NCBI RefSeq assembly: GCF_001424345.1 | Contig: NZ_LMPF01000008.1 | Span: forward strand, 17,941-81,940 | Direction: 5' to 3' | DNA: 64,000 nt | Source: Burkholderia sp. Leaf177 | GTDB lineage: Bacteria > Pseudomonadota > Gammaproteobacteria > Burkholderiales > Burkholderiaceae | The notes under the pieces: generated by a model | Seen by the model: only the letters and a program-made list of their open reading frames with translations | Databases searched by the model: none | Told to the model about the DNA's origin: nothing | Made by a program: the position numbers and the translations under genes | Part shown: piece by piece, positions 26,544 to 34,900 of the stretch | Layout: each line of letters starts with the position of its first letter | Numbering within the stretch: the first letter of the stretch is position 1

Positions 26544-28264
26544 AACGCTTCCCAGTCGGCCGCGCCCGCCAATGCAACCGGCTTCGCTTTTTCCACGCCC
26601 GCGAGTGGCGCTTTCAGCGTGGCCAGCCGCTGGCTTGCAACGGCGCGAGTCGTCGGCGCTGTCTTCGGCGATGTCGCCACGGAATGCATCGGCTTCACCG
26701 CAAGCTTGACGTGGTCCATGCCGCCATCGTTCAACTGGAACACCGATACCGCCGCCTTCAACGCGCCCGCCTGATCTTCCAGCGATTGCGCCGCGGCCGC
26801 CGCTTCTTCCACCAGCGCCGCGTTCTGCTGCGTGACTTCGTCCATCTGCGTGACGGCGAGCGCCACCTGCTCGATCCCGCTGCTCTGCTCGTGCGAAGCC
26901 GCCGCGATCTCGCCCATGATGTCCGTCACGCGCTGCACCGCGCCGATGATCTCGGACATCGTGCGGCCGGCGTCGCCAACCAGCGTCGTGCCCGTTTGCA
27001 CACGGGAAACCGAGGTATTGATCAGCTCCTTGATCTCCTTCGCCGCCGCCGACGAACGTTGCGCGAGACTGCGCACTTCCGCCGCCACGACCGCGAAACC
27101 GCGTCCCTGTTCGCCCGCGCGCGCGGCTTCCACCGCCGCATTCAGCGCCAGGATGTTCGTCTGGAACGCGATGCCTTCAATGATCGTGATGATGTCCGCG
27201 ATCTTCGTGGAACTCTGGTTGATGTCGCCCATGGTATCGACGACTTGCGAGACGACCGTGCTGCCCTTGTTCGCGATTTCCGACGCGTTCGCCGCAAGCG
27301 AACTTGCCTGACGCGCGTTCTCGGCGTTCTGCTTCACCGTGCCGGTCAGCTCGTCCATGCTCGACGCCGTTTGTTGCAACGCGGACGCCTGCTCTTCGGT
27401 ACGCGACGACAAATCGATATTGCCCGCCGCAATCTGCTTGGTCGCCGATGCAATCGACTCGCTGCCCGAGCGCACCGAGCGTACGGTATCGACGAGACTT
27501 GCCTGCATCTTCGCAAGGCCGTTGAGCAACTGGCCCATCTCGTCGCGCGATGTCACGACCAGCTCGCGGCGCAGATCGCCGGACGCGATGGCGTCAAACT
27601 GCGCGAGCGCTTCGTCGAGCGGACGGCCGATTGCGCGGCGCAACGACAGCCACGAGAACGCGGCGGCAAGCAATCCGATGACGATCGCCACCACGCTGGT
27701 CGTGCGGAATTCGCTGAATTTTTCCTGCGACAACTCGAAGTCGCTTTTCGCCGAATCGAACTGATACTTGCGCAGCGATTCGCCGACGGTCGCCAGCTCG
27801 TTGAACTTCACCTGCATGGCTTCCGCCGATGCAACGATCTTGTCGGCGTCGTTTGCGCGGATATTCGCGTAACCATCGTCCAGCATTTTCTGCAGCTCGA
27901 GCCGCTTCGTCTGGAATGACTGAGCCAACTCGTGCTCGCCGGGTCCTTGCGGCAACGCGGCGTAGCGCGCCCATTCCTTGTCGGCGCGATCGCGCATCAA
28001 AGCGCCGCGCCCGATCGCCGTTTCCGCAGCCGGTTTGCCGACGAGCAAGGCCGCGCGGTCGAAGCTGAGCCGCTCACGCGCCGTGAACATTTCCGCGTTG
28101 CCGGCCGCTACCGCGCTGGGCATTTCATTGGTGAAAAGGTCGCGCGTGGTCTCGTTGCCGCGGCTCATGCCCCACAACCCGAGGCCGCCGATAACCACCA
28201 GCAGCAGGCCCAGAAACGCCATGGCAATGCCGAGGCGGCCTTTGATCGTCGAAAGTATGTTCAT
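26540..28264 (-). CDS. Methyl-accepting chemotaxis protein
   Basis: The 574-residue chemoreceptor has a transmembrane helix near 12-32 and a periplasmic four-helix-type ligand domain (33-188). A second helix lies near 190-210, then HAMP and the long signalling coiled coil. Its hairpin tip ([28 protein letters not shown]) contacts CheA and CheW. The protein ends in WEAF, similar to the C-terminal CheR-docking pentapeptide NWETF of Tar/Tsr. A sigma-28-type promoter lies about 95 bp upstream. Ligand unknown. Confidence 0.93.
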   Translation of the reverse strand: MNILSTIKGRLGIAMAFLGLLLVVIGGLGLWGMSRGNETTRDLFTNEMPSAVAAGNAEMFTARERLSFDRAALLVGKPAAETAIGRGALMRDRADKEWARYAALPQGPGEHELAQSFQTKRLELQKMLDDGYANIRANDADKIVASAEAMQVKFNELATVGESLRKYQFDSAKSDFELSQEKFSEFRTTSVVAIVIGLLAAAFSWLSLRRAIGRPLDEALAQFDAIASGDLRRELVVTSRDEMGQLLNGLAKMQASLVDTVRSVRSGSESIASATKQIAAGNIDLSSRTEEQASALQQTASSMDELTGTVKQNAENARQASSLAANASEIANKGSTVVSQVVDTMGDINQSSTKIADIITIIEGIAFQTNILALNAAVEAARAGEQGRGFAVVAAEVRSLAQRSSAAAKEIKELINTSVSRVQTGTTLVGDAGRTMSEIIGAVQRVTDIMGEIAAASHEQSSGIEQVALAVTQMDEVTQQNAALVEEAAAAAQSLEDQAGALKAAVSVFQLNDGGMDHVKLAVKPMHSVATSPKTAPTTRAVASQRLATLKAPLAGVEKAKPVALAGAADWEAF

Positions 28265-28358
28265 GTCTCACTTTTCTCAACACTGTTATTCAAGCGGCGC
28301 CGCACGCCGGATTCCAGCGCGCGACCGGGGCGGGCGAATGTTCCCTGACCCGAACCCT

Positions 28359-28385
28359 TTAACGGCAATCTCACCTGTCACTTGA
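28359..28385 (-). promoter_or_regulatory. Sigma-28 (FliA) promoter of the chemoreceptor gene
   Basis: Read on the minus strand the site is TCAA-N15-GCCGTTAA, one mismatch per box from the flagellar consensus TAAA-N15-GCCGATAA. The -10 box is identical to the one before motA at 55664-55671. It lies 95-121 bp upstream of the start codon. Confidence 0.65.
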
Positions 28386-28491
28386 GTAAACTGTCATAGC
28401 ATCTGCTTATGCAGGACCACGACGAAGCCTTTCATTTCTATTGCGGGAATGAAGACGACCGGCCGCACTTTCAAAGCTATGGAGACGCACG

Positions 28492-28914
28492 ATGGACGTC
28501 ACGATCTACCACAACCCTTTATGCGGCACGTCGCGCAACACGCTCGCGCTGATTCGCAACGCCGGGATCGAACCGAAGGTGATCGAATATTTGAAGACGC
28601 CGCCGGATCGCGCCACGCTGACCAGGCTGATTCAGGATGCAGGGCTCGGCGTGCGCGATGCGCTTCGTGAAAAGGAGGCGGTGTTCGTTCAGCTCGAACT
28701 CGCCGATGCAACCCTGACCGACGAGCAGCTGCTCGACGCCATGCTCGCGCATCCGATTCTGATCAATCGTCCGTTCGTGGTGACGCCCGAGGGCACGCGC
28801 TTGTGCCGTCCATCGGAGAAACTTCTCGAGATTTTTTCTGCCGCGCAGAAAGGCGCGTTCGCCAAGGAAGACGGCGAACGGATCATCGATGAAAAGGGCA
28901 ACCGGGTCCGGTGA
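28492..28914 (+). CDS. arsC: Arsenate reductase (glutaredoxin-dependent, ArsC family)
   Basis: The 140-residue ArsC-family protein has the catalytic Cys in HNPLCGTSRNTL (Cys11) and the arsenate-contacting region INRPFVVTPEGTRLCRP. It reduces arsenate to arsenite using glutathione/glutaredoxin, in the cytoplasm. No arsR, arsB or acr3 gene is adjacent, so it may be a housekeeping member of the family rather than part of an ars operon. AGGAGAC-like purines (GGAGAC) lie just upstream of ATG 28492. Confidence 0.88.
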   Translation: MDVTIYHNPLCGTSRNTLALIRNAGIEPKVIEYLKTPPDRATLTRLIQDAGLGVRDALREKEAVFVQLELADATLTDEQLLDAMLAHPILINRPFVVTPEGTRLCRPSEKLLEIFSAAQKGAFAKEDGERIIDEKGNRVR

Positions 28915-28920
28915 CCAGGC

Positions 28921-29676
28921 TCAGGTGCGGTAGTCCGGCTGGGTATCGGCGATGAGACGCAGCGCCGCCTGCCACGCGAGTTCGGTGATGCCGTCCGAGC
29001 CTTCGGATTCGAACTGGCGCGCAGTGAGTTCACGCACGCGTTCAGGCGGAAATCGCAGTTGCGCGCCGCCCGCCATGGCCTGAACCTGCGCCTGACACGC
29101 GCGCTCGAGGAAATAGATTTCGTGAAATGCGTGCGCGGCCGTCGCGCCGCCAGCGAGCAAACCGTGATTGCGCAGGATCATCGCCTTGTGGGAACCCAGG
29201 TCGGCGACCAGACGTTCGCGTTCGCCCAGATCCAGCGCGATGCCCTCGTAATCGTGATATCCGAGCTTGCCGTAGAACTTCAGCGCGTGCTGGCTGATCG
29301 GCAAAAGGCCCTGTTCCTGCGCGGACACCGCCGTGCCCGCCGCCGTATGCGTGTGCACGACGAACGCCAGATCGTGACGCGCCATATGCACGGCAGAGTG
29401 GATGGTGAAGCCCGCCGCGTTGACCCGGAAAAGCTCGGGCATGTCGCGGGCGCGGTCATCGATCACGTTGCCTTGATAATCGATCTTCACCAGGTCCGAT
29501 GCCCGCATCTCGTGGAACAGCACGCCATACCGGTTGATCAGAAACGCGGGTTTTTCGTCCGCCGAACCCGGCAAACGCGCGGTGATGTGCGTGTCGATCA
29601 TGTCGGTCATGCGGAAATGCGCCGCCAGCCGATACAGCGCCGCCAGGTCCTCGCGGACTTTTTGCTCGGTATCCAT
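28921..29676 (-). CDS. Class II aldolase/adducin family protein
   Basis: The 251-residue protein has the class II aldolase fold. Metal-site histidines are VVHTHTAAG near residue 110 and NHGLLAGG near 175. A Glu-bearing region (YEGIALDLGERE) follows the first pair. Members cleave or epimerise phosphorylated or free sugar acids, but many in proteobacteria are unassigned. It lies 37 bp downstream of the ureohydrolase gene on the same strand, so the two are probably one operon. Substrate unknown. Confidence 0.85.
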   Translation of the reverse strand: MDTEQKVREDLAALYRLAAHFRMTDMIDTHITARLPGSADEKPAFLINRYGVLFHEMRASDLVKIDYQGNVIDDRARDMPELFRVNAAGFTIHSAVHMARHDLAFVVHTHTAAGTAVSAQEQGLLPISQHALKFYGKLGYHDYEGIALDLGERERLVADLGSHKAMILRNHGLLAGGATAAHAFHEIYFLERACQAQVQAMAGGAQLRFPPERVRELTARQFESEGSDGITELAWQAALRLIADTQPDYRT

Positions 29677-29713
29677 CGTGGGCTCCTCTGTTTTGTAACG
29701 TCCGACGGGAAGC

Positions 29714-30664
29714 TTAACGCCTGATCACGCCCGGCAGCACGCACAGCATTTCATACAGCAGGTTGGCGCCGAGCAAGGACGTGTTGCCAGTCGTATCGTA
29801 GGGCGGCGAAACTTCCACGAGATCACATCCGATCAGATCCAGCCCGTGACATCCGCGGATGATTTCCATGCCCTGGATGGTCGTCAAGCCGCCGATTTCC
29901 GGCGTGCCCGTTCCCGGCGCCCAGGCGGGATCGATACCGTCGATATCAAAGCTCAGATACACCGGTCCGCCTTCCACCTTGCGCCGCACCTCGGCCATAA
30001 GCGGGTCCATCGATTTGTGCCAGCACTCTTCCGCCTGGACAACGCGAAAACCCTGCCGGCGGCTCCAGTTGAAATCGTCGGCCGTGTAGCCCTGCGCGCG
30101 CAATCCGATCTGCACCACGCGCTCGCAATCGAGCAGCCCTTCCTCCACCGCGCGGCGAAACGTCGTGCCGTGCGCGATCTTCTCGCCGAACATGTGGTCG
30201 TTGACGTCGGCGTGTGCATCGACATGAACGAGCCCGATCTTGCCGTACTTCTTGTGAAGCGCACGCAGGATGGGCAGCGTGATGGTGTGGTCGCCGCCAA
30301 GCGTCAGCGGTTTGACGCCGTGTTTCAGGATGCTGTCGTAGTGCTCCTCGATGATCCGTACCGCGTCGAGCAGATTGAACGTATTGATGGCGACGTCGCC
30401 AATATCCGCCACCGACAGCGAATCGAAGGGCGCCGCGCCCGTCGCCATGTTGTACGGCCGGATCATCACGGATTCAGCGCGGATTCCACGCGGCCCGAAG
30501 CGCGTGCCCGGGCGCAACGACGTGCCTATATCGAGCGGAACGCCTATGAACGCGGCGTCGAGCCCTTCCGCCGATTGCAGATGCGGCAAGCGCAACATTG
30601 TCGCGATACCGCCGAAGCGCGGCATTTCGTTACCGCCCAGCGGCTGGTGAAAGATCTTTTCCAT
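29714..30664 (-). CDS. speB: Agmatinase/guanidinobutyrase family ureohydrolase
   Basis: The 316-residue ureohydrolase has all manganese-site motifs: GGDHT near residue 125, DAHADVND near 150 and SFDIDGIDPAWAPGTGTPE near 235. It hydrolyses a guanidino compound (agmatine or 4-guanidinobutyrate) to urea and an amine. Which one cannot be told from motifs. The start MEKIFHQPLGG at 30664 fits the family; the open frame reaches 30697. A 22-bp palindrome about 100 bp upstream may be its operator. Confidence 0.85.
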   Translation of the reverse strand: MEKIFHQPLGGNEMPRFGGIATMLRLPHLQSAEGLDAAFIGVPLDIGTSLRPGTRFGPRGIRAESVMIRPYNMATGAAPFDSLSVADIGDVAINTFNLLDAVRIIEEHYDSILKHGVKPLTLGGDHTITLPILRALHKKYGKIGLVHVDAHADVNDHMFGEKIAHGTTFRRAVEEGLLDCERVVQIGLRAQGYTADDFNWSRRQGFRVVQAEECWHKSMDPLMAEVRRKVEGGPVYLSFDIDGIDPAWAPGTGTPEIGGLTTIQGMEIIRGCHGLDLIGCDLVEVSPPYDTTGNTSLLGANLLYEMLCVLPGVIRR

Positions 30665-30762
30665 GGCGCGTCCTCGCATTGATTCGTTTTGATTCATTGA
30701 ACCGGCATGTGTCCGATTTTTAACCGGCGCGGCAAGCGGACAAATTACTGGTGCAAAATAAT

Positions 30763-30784
30763 TAGTTCAGGTATTTCTGAACTA
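30763..30784. promoter_or_regulatory. 22-bp palindrome upstream of the ureohydrolase gene
   Basis: The site is TAGTTCAG-GTATTT-CTGAACTA, a perfect 8-bp inverted repeat with a 6-bp spacer, in an AT-rich stretch. The size fits a dimeric repressor or activator site. No regulator gene lies beside it. Confidence 0.5.
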
Positions 30785-30921
30785 TCGGCGCGTTGGCCTT
30801 TGTTTATCTGGAGTTCTTGTCTTGGCTACAGTCTTGCCGGAAGCGCGCCTGCTGCGCATTCGCAAAACTCCATAAGCTCGCTGATCCTGTGGCGCATCGA
30901 CCCGTTCACCATCTGAATCCG

Positions 30922-31371
30922 TCACTGGGACTTGCAAAGAATCGCCGTCGTGACAGGCGTTATTTCATGCACGATCGCGCTGCTTCCCGACTGATGCACG
31001 CGATCCTTGACGTCGTCGGTAGGTCCTGTCACCACCACGCCGTAAGCCGAATCCGCGATCGGCGTGCCCTTTCCCTGCGCGAAAATAGGATCGTCCTTCT
31101 GATAGCCCAGCACCACGAACACCTTGTAGTCGTACGCCGTGAGCTTGACGCCATGAGCCGGCCGGAACGCGTTCACGGAGTTCGCTTCCACGCGCATCGG
31201 CTTGTTCTGGATTTCGCCGCTTGCCAGAAGCGCGCTGATGAATGTATGCCCCGATGATTTGCAATCGAGCTGTTCCTCGATCGCCTCGGCGCGCGCGAGC
31301 ACTGGCGACAGCAGGAAAAATACGGTCGCATATCCCGCCGCCGTCCTTAGAGACTTGGTGACACGCATCAT
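30922..31371 (-). CDS. Exported protein of unknown function
   Basis: A 149-residue protein with a signal peptide (MMRVTKSLR..., hydrophobic core, cleavage near ARAEA at about residue 28). The mature part has two Cys (CKSSG and the near-terminal ILCKSQ) that could form one disulfide. The middle contains VKLTAYDYKVFVVLGYQKDD, predicted beta strands. I do not recognise the family. It is probably a small periplasmic protein, alone between the ureohydrolase promoter region and a 349-bp gap. Confidence 0.6.
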   Translation of the reverse strand: MMRVTKSLRTAAGYATVFFLLSPVLARAEAIEEQLDCKSSGHTFISALLASGEIQNKPMRVEANSVNAFRPAHGVKLTAYDYKVFVVLGYQKDDPIFAQGKGTPIADSAYGVVVTGPTDDVKDRVHQSGSSAIVHEITPVTTAILCKSQ

Positions 31372-31720
31372 TGGCCCCCGATGTTCGATATTAAATTGTC
31401 CTGCGGCAATTTCCTTCCCGTCACAAAATCCGACTGTACGCGCATGGCCGTTTTATTGCCCAACCGATACGTGGCCGGGCGCTCACACCTCGGGTTCATC
31501 GCAGGAACGCGTGATTTCGAAAGCACGCTAACGTTTGCATCTTTTAACTTGCCGCAAGAATGAACCCGGAGCGCTTCCGGCGATCCGAAATCAAAACGCG
31601 CCGGCATGTGGGCGAAGCCTTTTATCGGTTCAAGAGTTTTGCAAAGAGGCACCCGCTTGCGCCTACAATACCCCCCTCTCAGTCTGTCTAAACCAGGCGC
31701 TTTAACCGGTAAGCAGCAGC
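31372..31720. other. 349-bp intergenic region
   Basis: No convincing gene; a 94-codon minus-strand frame here lacks a ribosome-binding site and recognisable features. A TACAAT -10-like hexamer at 31664-31669 lies about 50 bp before the BetR-receiver gene and is the likeliest promoter element. Confidence 0.4.
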
Positions 31721-32575
31721 ATGGTCACTGAAACCTCATCCTCCGACTCCCTCGCCGTCGCCCAGCGCGTGCGCGACCTGATGAACCGCCACGGCATTGG
31801 CAAGCGGCAGCAGACCGCCGAGCTATGCCGCATTCTCGACCTGAGTTTTTCCCAGGGGCATCGCAAGTTACGTGGCAACAGTCCCTGGACGCTCGCGCAG
31901 ATCCGCCGCGTGGCCGAAGCGTTCGACGAACCCGCGCTCCAACTTTTCGATGCCAAGAACGCCGACGTCGATGACACCGCGGGCACGGCGCATGACGCCG
32001 TTCTCAAGCTCGGCGCCGCCGAAATCGCTTGCGTTGCCTGGATAGGCGACGCGCTCGAACCTGGCAGCCGGCCGGATTTCATCGCGCAGAACATGAACGG
32101 CCGGTGGCTCGTGACCACGCATGAAGGCGTGTTGCTGCAAGCCGCGCACGACGTGCACAAGATCGAGATCCAGCCGCGCCGCACCGACATGGACAAGCCG
32201 CTGATCGCGGTAGTCGACGACGACCAGACGTCCGCCGATAACCTCCACGATTACCTGGAGCGCAGCGGTTTTGCGGCGGTGGCGCTGTATGGCCTGGAAG
32301 GTTTTGCGGAAGCACTGCAGACGCAGGTCTTCGATGCAGTGGTTATCGACTGGTTGTTCGGCGCGCATACCTCGGCCGAAGCGATCCGCGCCGTGCGCAA
32401 CTCGGACAATCCGGATGCGCCCGTGTTCGTGCTGACGGGCGAGCTGACGACCGGCAAGGCCAGCGAATCGGAAATCAGCGACATCATCCAGCGCTATAAC
32501 GTGACGTGTTTTGAGAAACCCGCGCGCATGGCGATTCTCGTCGCGGATCTTTCCAAGCGGTTGTTAAGGGCTTAG
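31721..32575 (+). CDS. BetR-type HTH protein fused to a response-regulator receiver domain
   Basis: The 284-residue protein has an N-terminal BetR-like helix-turn-helix (residues about 12-65; RVRDLMNRHGIGKRQQTAELCRIL, then SFSQGHRKLRGNSPWTLAQ). A central linker follows, then a C-terminal receiver (about 163-284) with the acidic pocket AVVDDDQ and phospho-acceptor Asp in VVIDWLF. This order, DNA-binding first and receiver last, is the reverse of most response regulators. It faces, tail to tail, the hybrid kinase at 32591 and is its likely partner. Confidence 0.82.
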   Translation: MVTETSSSDSLAVAQRVRDLMNRHGIGKRQQTAELCRILDLSFSQGHRKLRGNSPWTLAQIRRVAEAFDEPALQLFDAKNADVDDTAGTAHDAVLKLGAAEIACVAWIGDALEPGSRPDFIAQNMNGRWLVTTHEGVLLQAAHDVHKIEIQPRRTDMDKPLIAVVDDDQTSADNLHDYLERSGFAAVALYGLEGFAEALQTQVFDAVVIDWLFGAHTSAEAIRAVRNSDNPDAPVFVLTGELTTGKASESEISDIIQRYNVTCFEKPARMAILVADLSKRLLRA

Positions 32576-32590
32576 GGCACCTAGTGGATC

Positions 32591-34399
32591 TCAGTGAATC
32601 CGGCGCGTTGCCGATAACGCCCGCGCCAGCGCACTTTTCAGCACCTCGTAGCGCACCGGCTTGAGCAAATAATCGAAGAATAGAATGGCCGCGCTTGGAT
32701 CGACGAGATCCGGCGCATAAGCGCTCACCGCTATCACGGGCAAACTTGCGCCCGACGCCCGCCGCGCCCGGTATTCATTCACGAACGAATATCCGTCCTT
32801 CCCCGGCATATGCAGATCCGCCAGGATCACGTCGGCCTGGTTCGTCTCCAGCCACGCGAGCGCGCTGTCCACGTCGCCCATTGCGACGCTCGTGTAACCC
32901 AGGTGAGCGAGCATTTCCGACAGCGACTCACGAATGGAATTGTGGTCGTCGATCACGAGCACGCGCGCTTTTTTCAACGGCGGCAGATCGGCCGGCGCGC
33001 GTTCGCGTTCGGGCACATGCGCCACGGGCGTGGCCGGCAAGCTCACGCGAAATGCCGCGCCTTCCCCAAGATCGCTCGATACATTCACCACGCCGCCCAG
33101 CAGCTCGACCAGTCCGCGGACCACGGCGAGGCCCATGCCGGCGCCATCGAACCGACGGGTGGTCGATGAATCCAGTTGCGTGAATTCCTTGAAGATCAGC
33201 GGCAGTTGTTCGCGCGGAATGCCGGGGCCTGTGTCCACCACCGAGATGTCGAGGCGTTCCAGCGTGCGTTCGAACCGGACATCGATGGAACCTGCATCCG
33301 TGTATTTGATCGCGTTCGTCACCAGGTTGGTCACGATCTGCCGCAACCGATGCTGATCCGATTCGATCAACCCCGCCTCGCCCGCGAACTTGCCGCGCAG
33401 CACTAGACCTTTTGCGCTTGCGGCGGGCGTGTTTGCATCGACAATGGAATCGAGCAGTTCCAAAGGATCGAACACGGTCAGGCGCAATTCGAGCTTGCCC
33501 GCGCCAAGCCGCGCGAAATCCGTGAGGTCGCGCATCTGCGCTTCGAGATGACGCGCGCCGGTTTCCAGCCGCTGGATGATCTTGCGATCGCTTTCGCTAT
33601 GCAAGTTCAGCTCGAGCAATTCCACCGATGAAACGATTGCGTGCAGCGGCGTGCGCAATTCATGGCTGATCATGCCGAGAAACGCGTCCTTCGCCTGCGA
33701 CGCCTCGCGCGCGGCGCGCGTTGCCTGATGCTGCGCCTCGAGCGCTGCGCGCTGCTGATGGATCAGCCGCGACCGCCTGTACCCATTGAGTAGCAACATG
33801 GCCGTGGCGACCATGGAAAGCAGTGCGAGGAGCATGCCGCCCGCGAACAGATAACGGCGCTTGGACACAAAATCACGCACGATGTAGTCGCGTTCTGCAA
33901 TGTCCACCACGCGCCGCCCGTTCGCCAGTTCGTTCACCGCATCCTGGTTCTGCCGCAATACGCCGATAATTCTCAACGTGCGCGAACGGTCGGTGCTCAA
34001 CGCATCGATATCCGGTTCGATGGAATCGAGCGCGGCATCGAGTTGCCTGAGAATTTCCTGCTGCCGGCTGCGCAGCGCTTCGCGATCGGCGAGCATTGCC
34101 GTGGAAGCAGTGACAATGGCGAGCTTCGATTCGAGGATCTCGTAGCGCAGCTGGATTTCACTGACGTTGGCATCAATACCGCTGCGGTACAGCAGGATCT
34201 GGTTTCCGAAGCGCCCATAGGCAATCTGGAATTGCGCGCCGTCCCAGTAGAAACCGTCGTACGGCATGCCGAGTTCCTGGTTGCTCTGGTTCGCGAGCAA
34301 GGCGGAATACAGCAGATACCCCACGCCTGCGAGCGGCGGCGCAATGGCTGCCGCGAGCAGCAACGCAACCTTCAGACGACGAAGCTGCGCACCGATCAT
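32591..34399 (-). CDS. Membrane hybrid histidine kinase with periplasmic sensor region
   Basis: The 602-residue kinase has helix 1 near 11-33, a periplasmic region of about 145 residues, and helix 2 near 181-205. A short coiled coil leads to HisKA with His near 245 (ISHELRTPLHA), then HATPase (NLVTNAIKYTDAGS, DTGPGIP, GAGMGLAV) and a receiver with Asp near 527 (ILADLHMPGKDGY). Its start overlaps the stop of the periplasmic SUOX-fold gene (ATGA), so sensor and exported partner are translationally coupled. The periplasmic region probably reads that partner (inference by analogy with PruR-DcpA). Confidence 0.88.
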   Translation of the reverse strand: MIGAQLRRLKVALLLAAAIAPPLAGVGYLLYSALLANQSNQELGMPYDGFYWDGAQFQIAYGRFGNQILLYRSGIDANVSEIQLRYEILESKLAIVTASTAMLADREALRSRQQEILRQLDAALDSIEPDIDALSTDRSRTLRIIGVLRQNQDAVNELANGRRVVDIAERDYIVRDFVSKRRYLFAGGMLLALLSMVATAMLLLNGYRRSRLIHQQRAALEAQHQATRAAREASQAKDAFLGMISHELRTPLHAIVSSVELLELNLHSESDRKIIQRLETGARHLEAQMRDLTDFARLGAGKLELRLTVFDPLELLDSIVDANTPAASAKGLVLRGKFAGEAGLIESDQHRLRQIVTNLVTNAIKYTDAGSIDVRFERTLERLDISVVDTGPGIPREQLPLIFKEFTQLDSSTTRRFDGAGMGLAVVRGLVELLGGVVNVSSDLGEGAAFRVSLPATPVAHVPERERAPADLPPLKKARVLVIDDHNSIRESLSEMLAHLGYTSVAMGDVDSALAWLETNQADVILADLHMPGKDGYSFVNEYRARRASGASLPVIAVSAYAPDLVDPSAAILFFDYLLKPVRYEVLKSALARALSATRRIH

Positions 34400-34896
34400 T
34401 TAAGGACCAGCGCCTTGATCTGCCATACGAATTTCGCGTCCGCCACGGAGCCGGTCAATTCTTGCGGGTAGGCATCGCGCGGATAGATCAGGAACAGCGG
34501 ACCAAAGTTGCTGACCTTCAAACGCGTACCGTTCATGCTGTACGCGAGGATCGCACCGTAATGCTCGGCTTCGGAAACCGGCACGGTGTAGGCGTAGTCA
34601 TCGAGCGTGCGCAGCTCCACCATATCGGCGTGCGCGCCCACGAGCCGCAGGACATCGGAGAGCAGCGGACCCGTGAACGCCGACTTGGGCGTCCATGTGG
34701 TCGATGTCGTGATGGTGTGCTGCGGCAACTTCATCAACTCGGCTTCGCTGATGCGATACACCGTGCGGTCGGGGTCGTTCGTGCGGCCGATCTTGCCTTC
34801 TACATCGAGCGTCATCGGCGCTGCAACCGCCAAGAGCGGCGCGCAGGCGAGCGTTAACAAGAGCACTACGCAACGGATCAAGTCGAAGCTTTTCAT
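34396..34896 (-). CDS. Periplasmic SUOX-fold pterin-binding-like protein (PruR type)
   Basis: The 166-residue exported protein has a signal peptide of about 27 residues (cleavage near AVAAP). The mature domain has the molybdopterin-oxidoreductase (sulfite oxidase) fold pattern: WTPKSAFTGPLLSDVLRLVGA, DDYAYTVPVSEAEHYGAILAYSMNG and GPLFLIYPRDAYPQEL. The mature part has no Cys, so it cannot hold molybdenum as sulfite oxidase does. That is also the situation in PruR of Agrobacterium, which binds a pterin and controls the membrane enzyme DcpA. Start MKSFDLIR at 34896 chosen for the signal peptide. Coupled to the hybrid kinase. Confidence 0.75.
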   Translation of the reverse strand: MKSFDLIRCVVLLLTLACAPLLAVAAPMTLDVEGKIGRTNDPDRTVYRISEAELMKLPQHTITTSTTWTPKSAFTGPLLSDVLRLVGAHADMVELRTLDDYAYTVPVSEAEHYGAILAYSMNGTRLKVSNFGPLFLIYPRDAYPQELTGSVADAKFVWQIKALVLK

Positions 34897-34900
34897 CGCG

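Noticed and set aside
31368..31652. A 94-codon minus-strand gene in the gap before the BetR-receiver gene
   Set aside because: No ribosome-binding site, no recognisable features, and it would occupy the promoter region.
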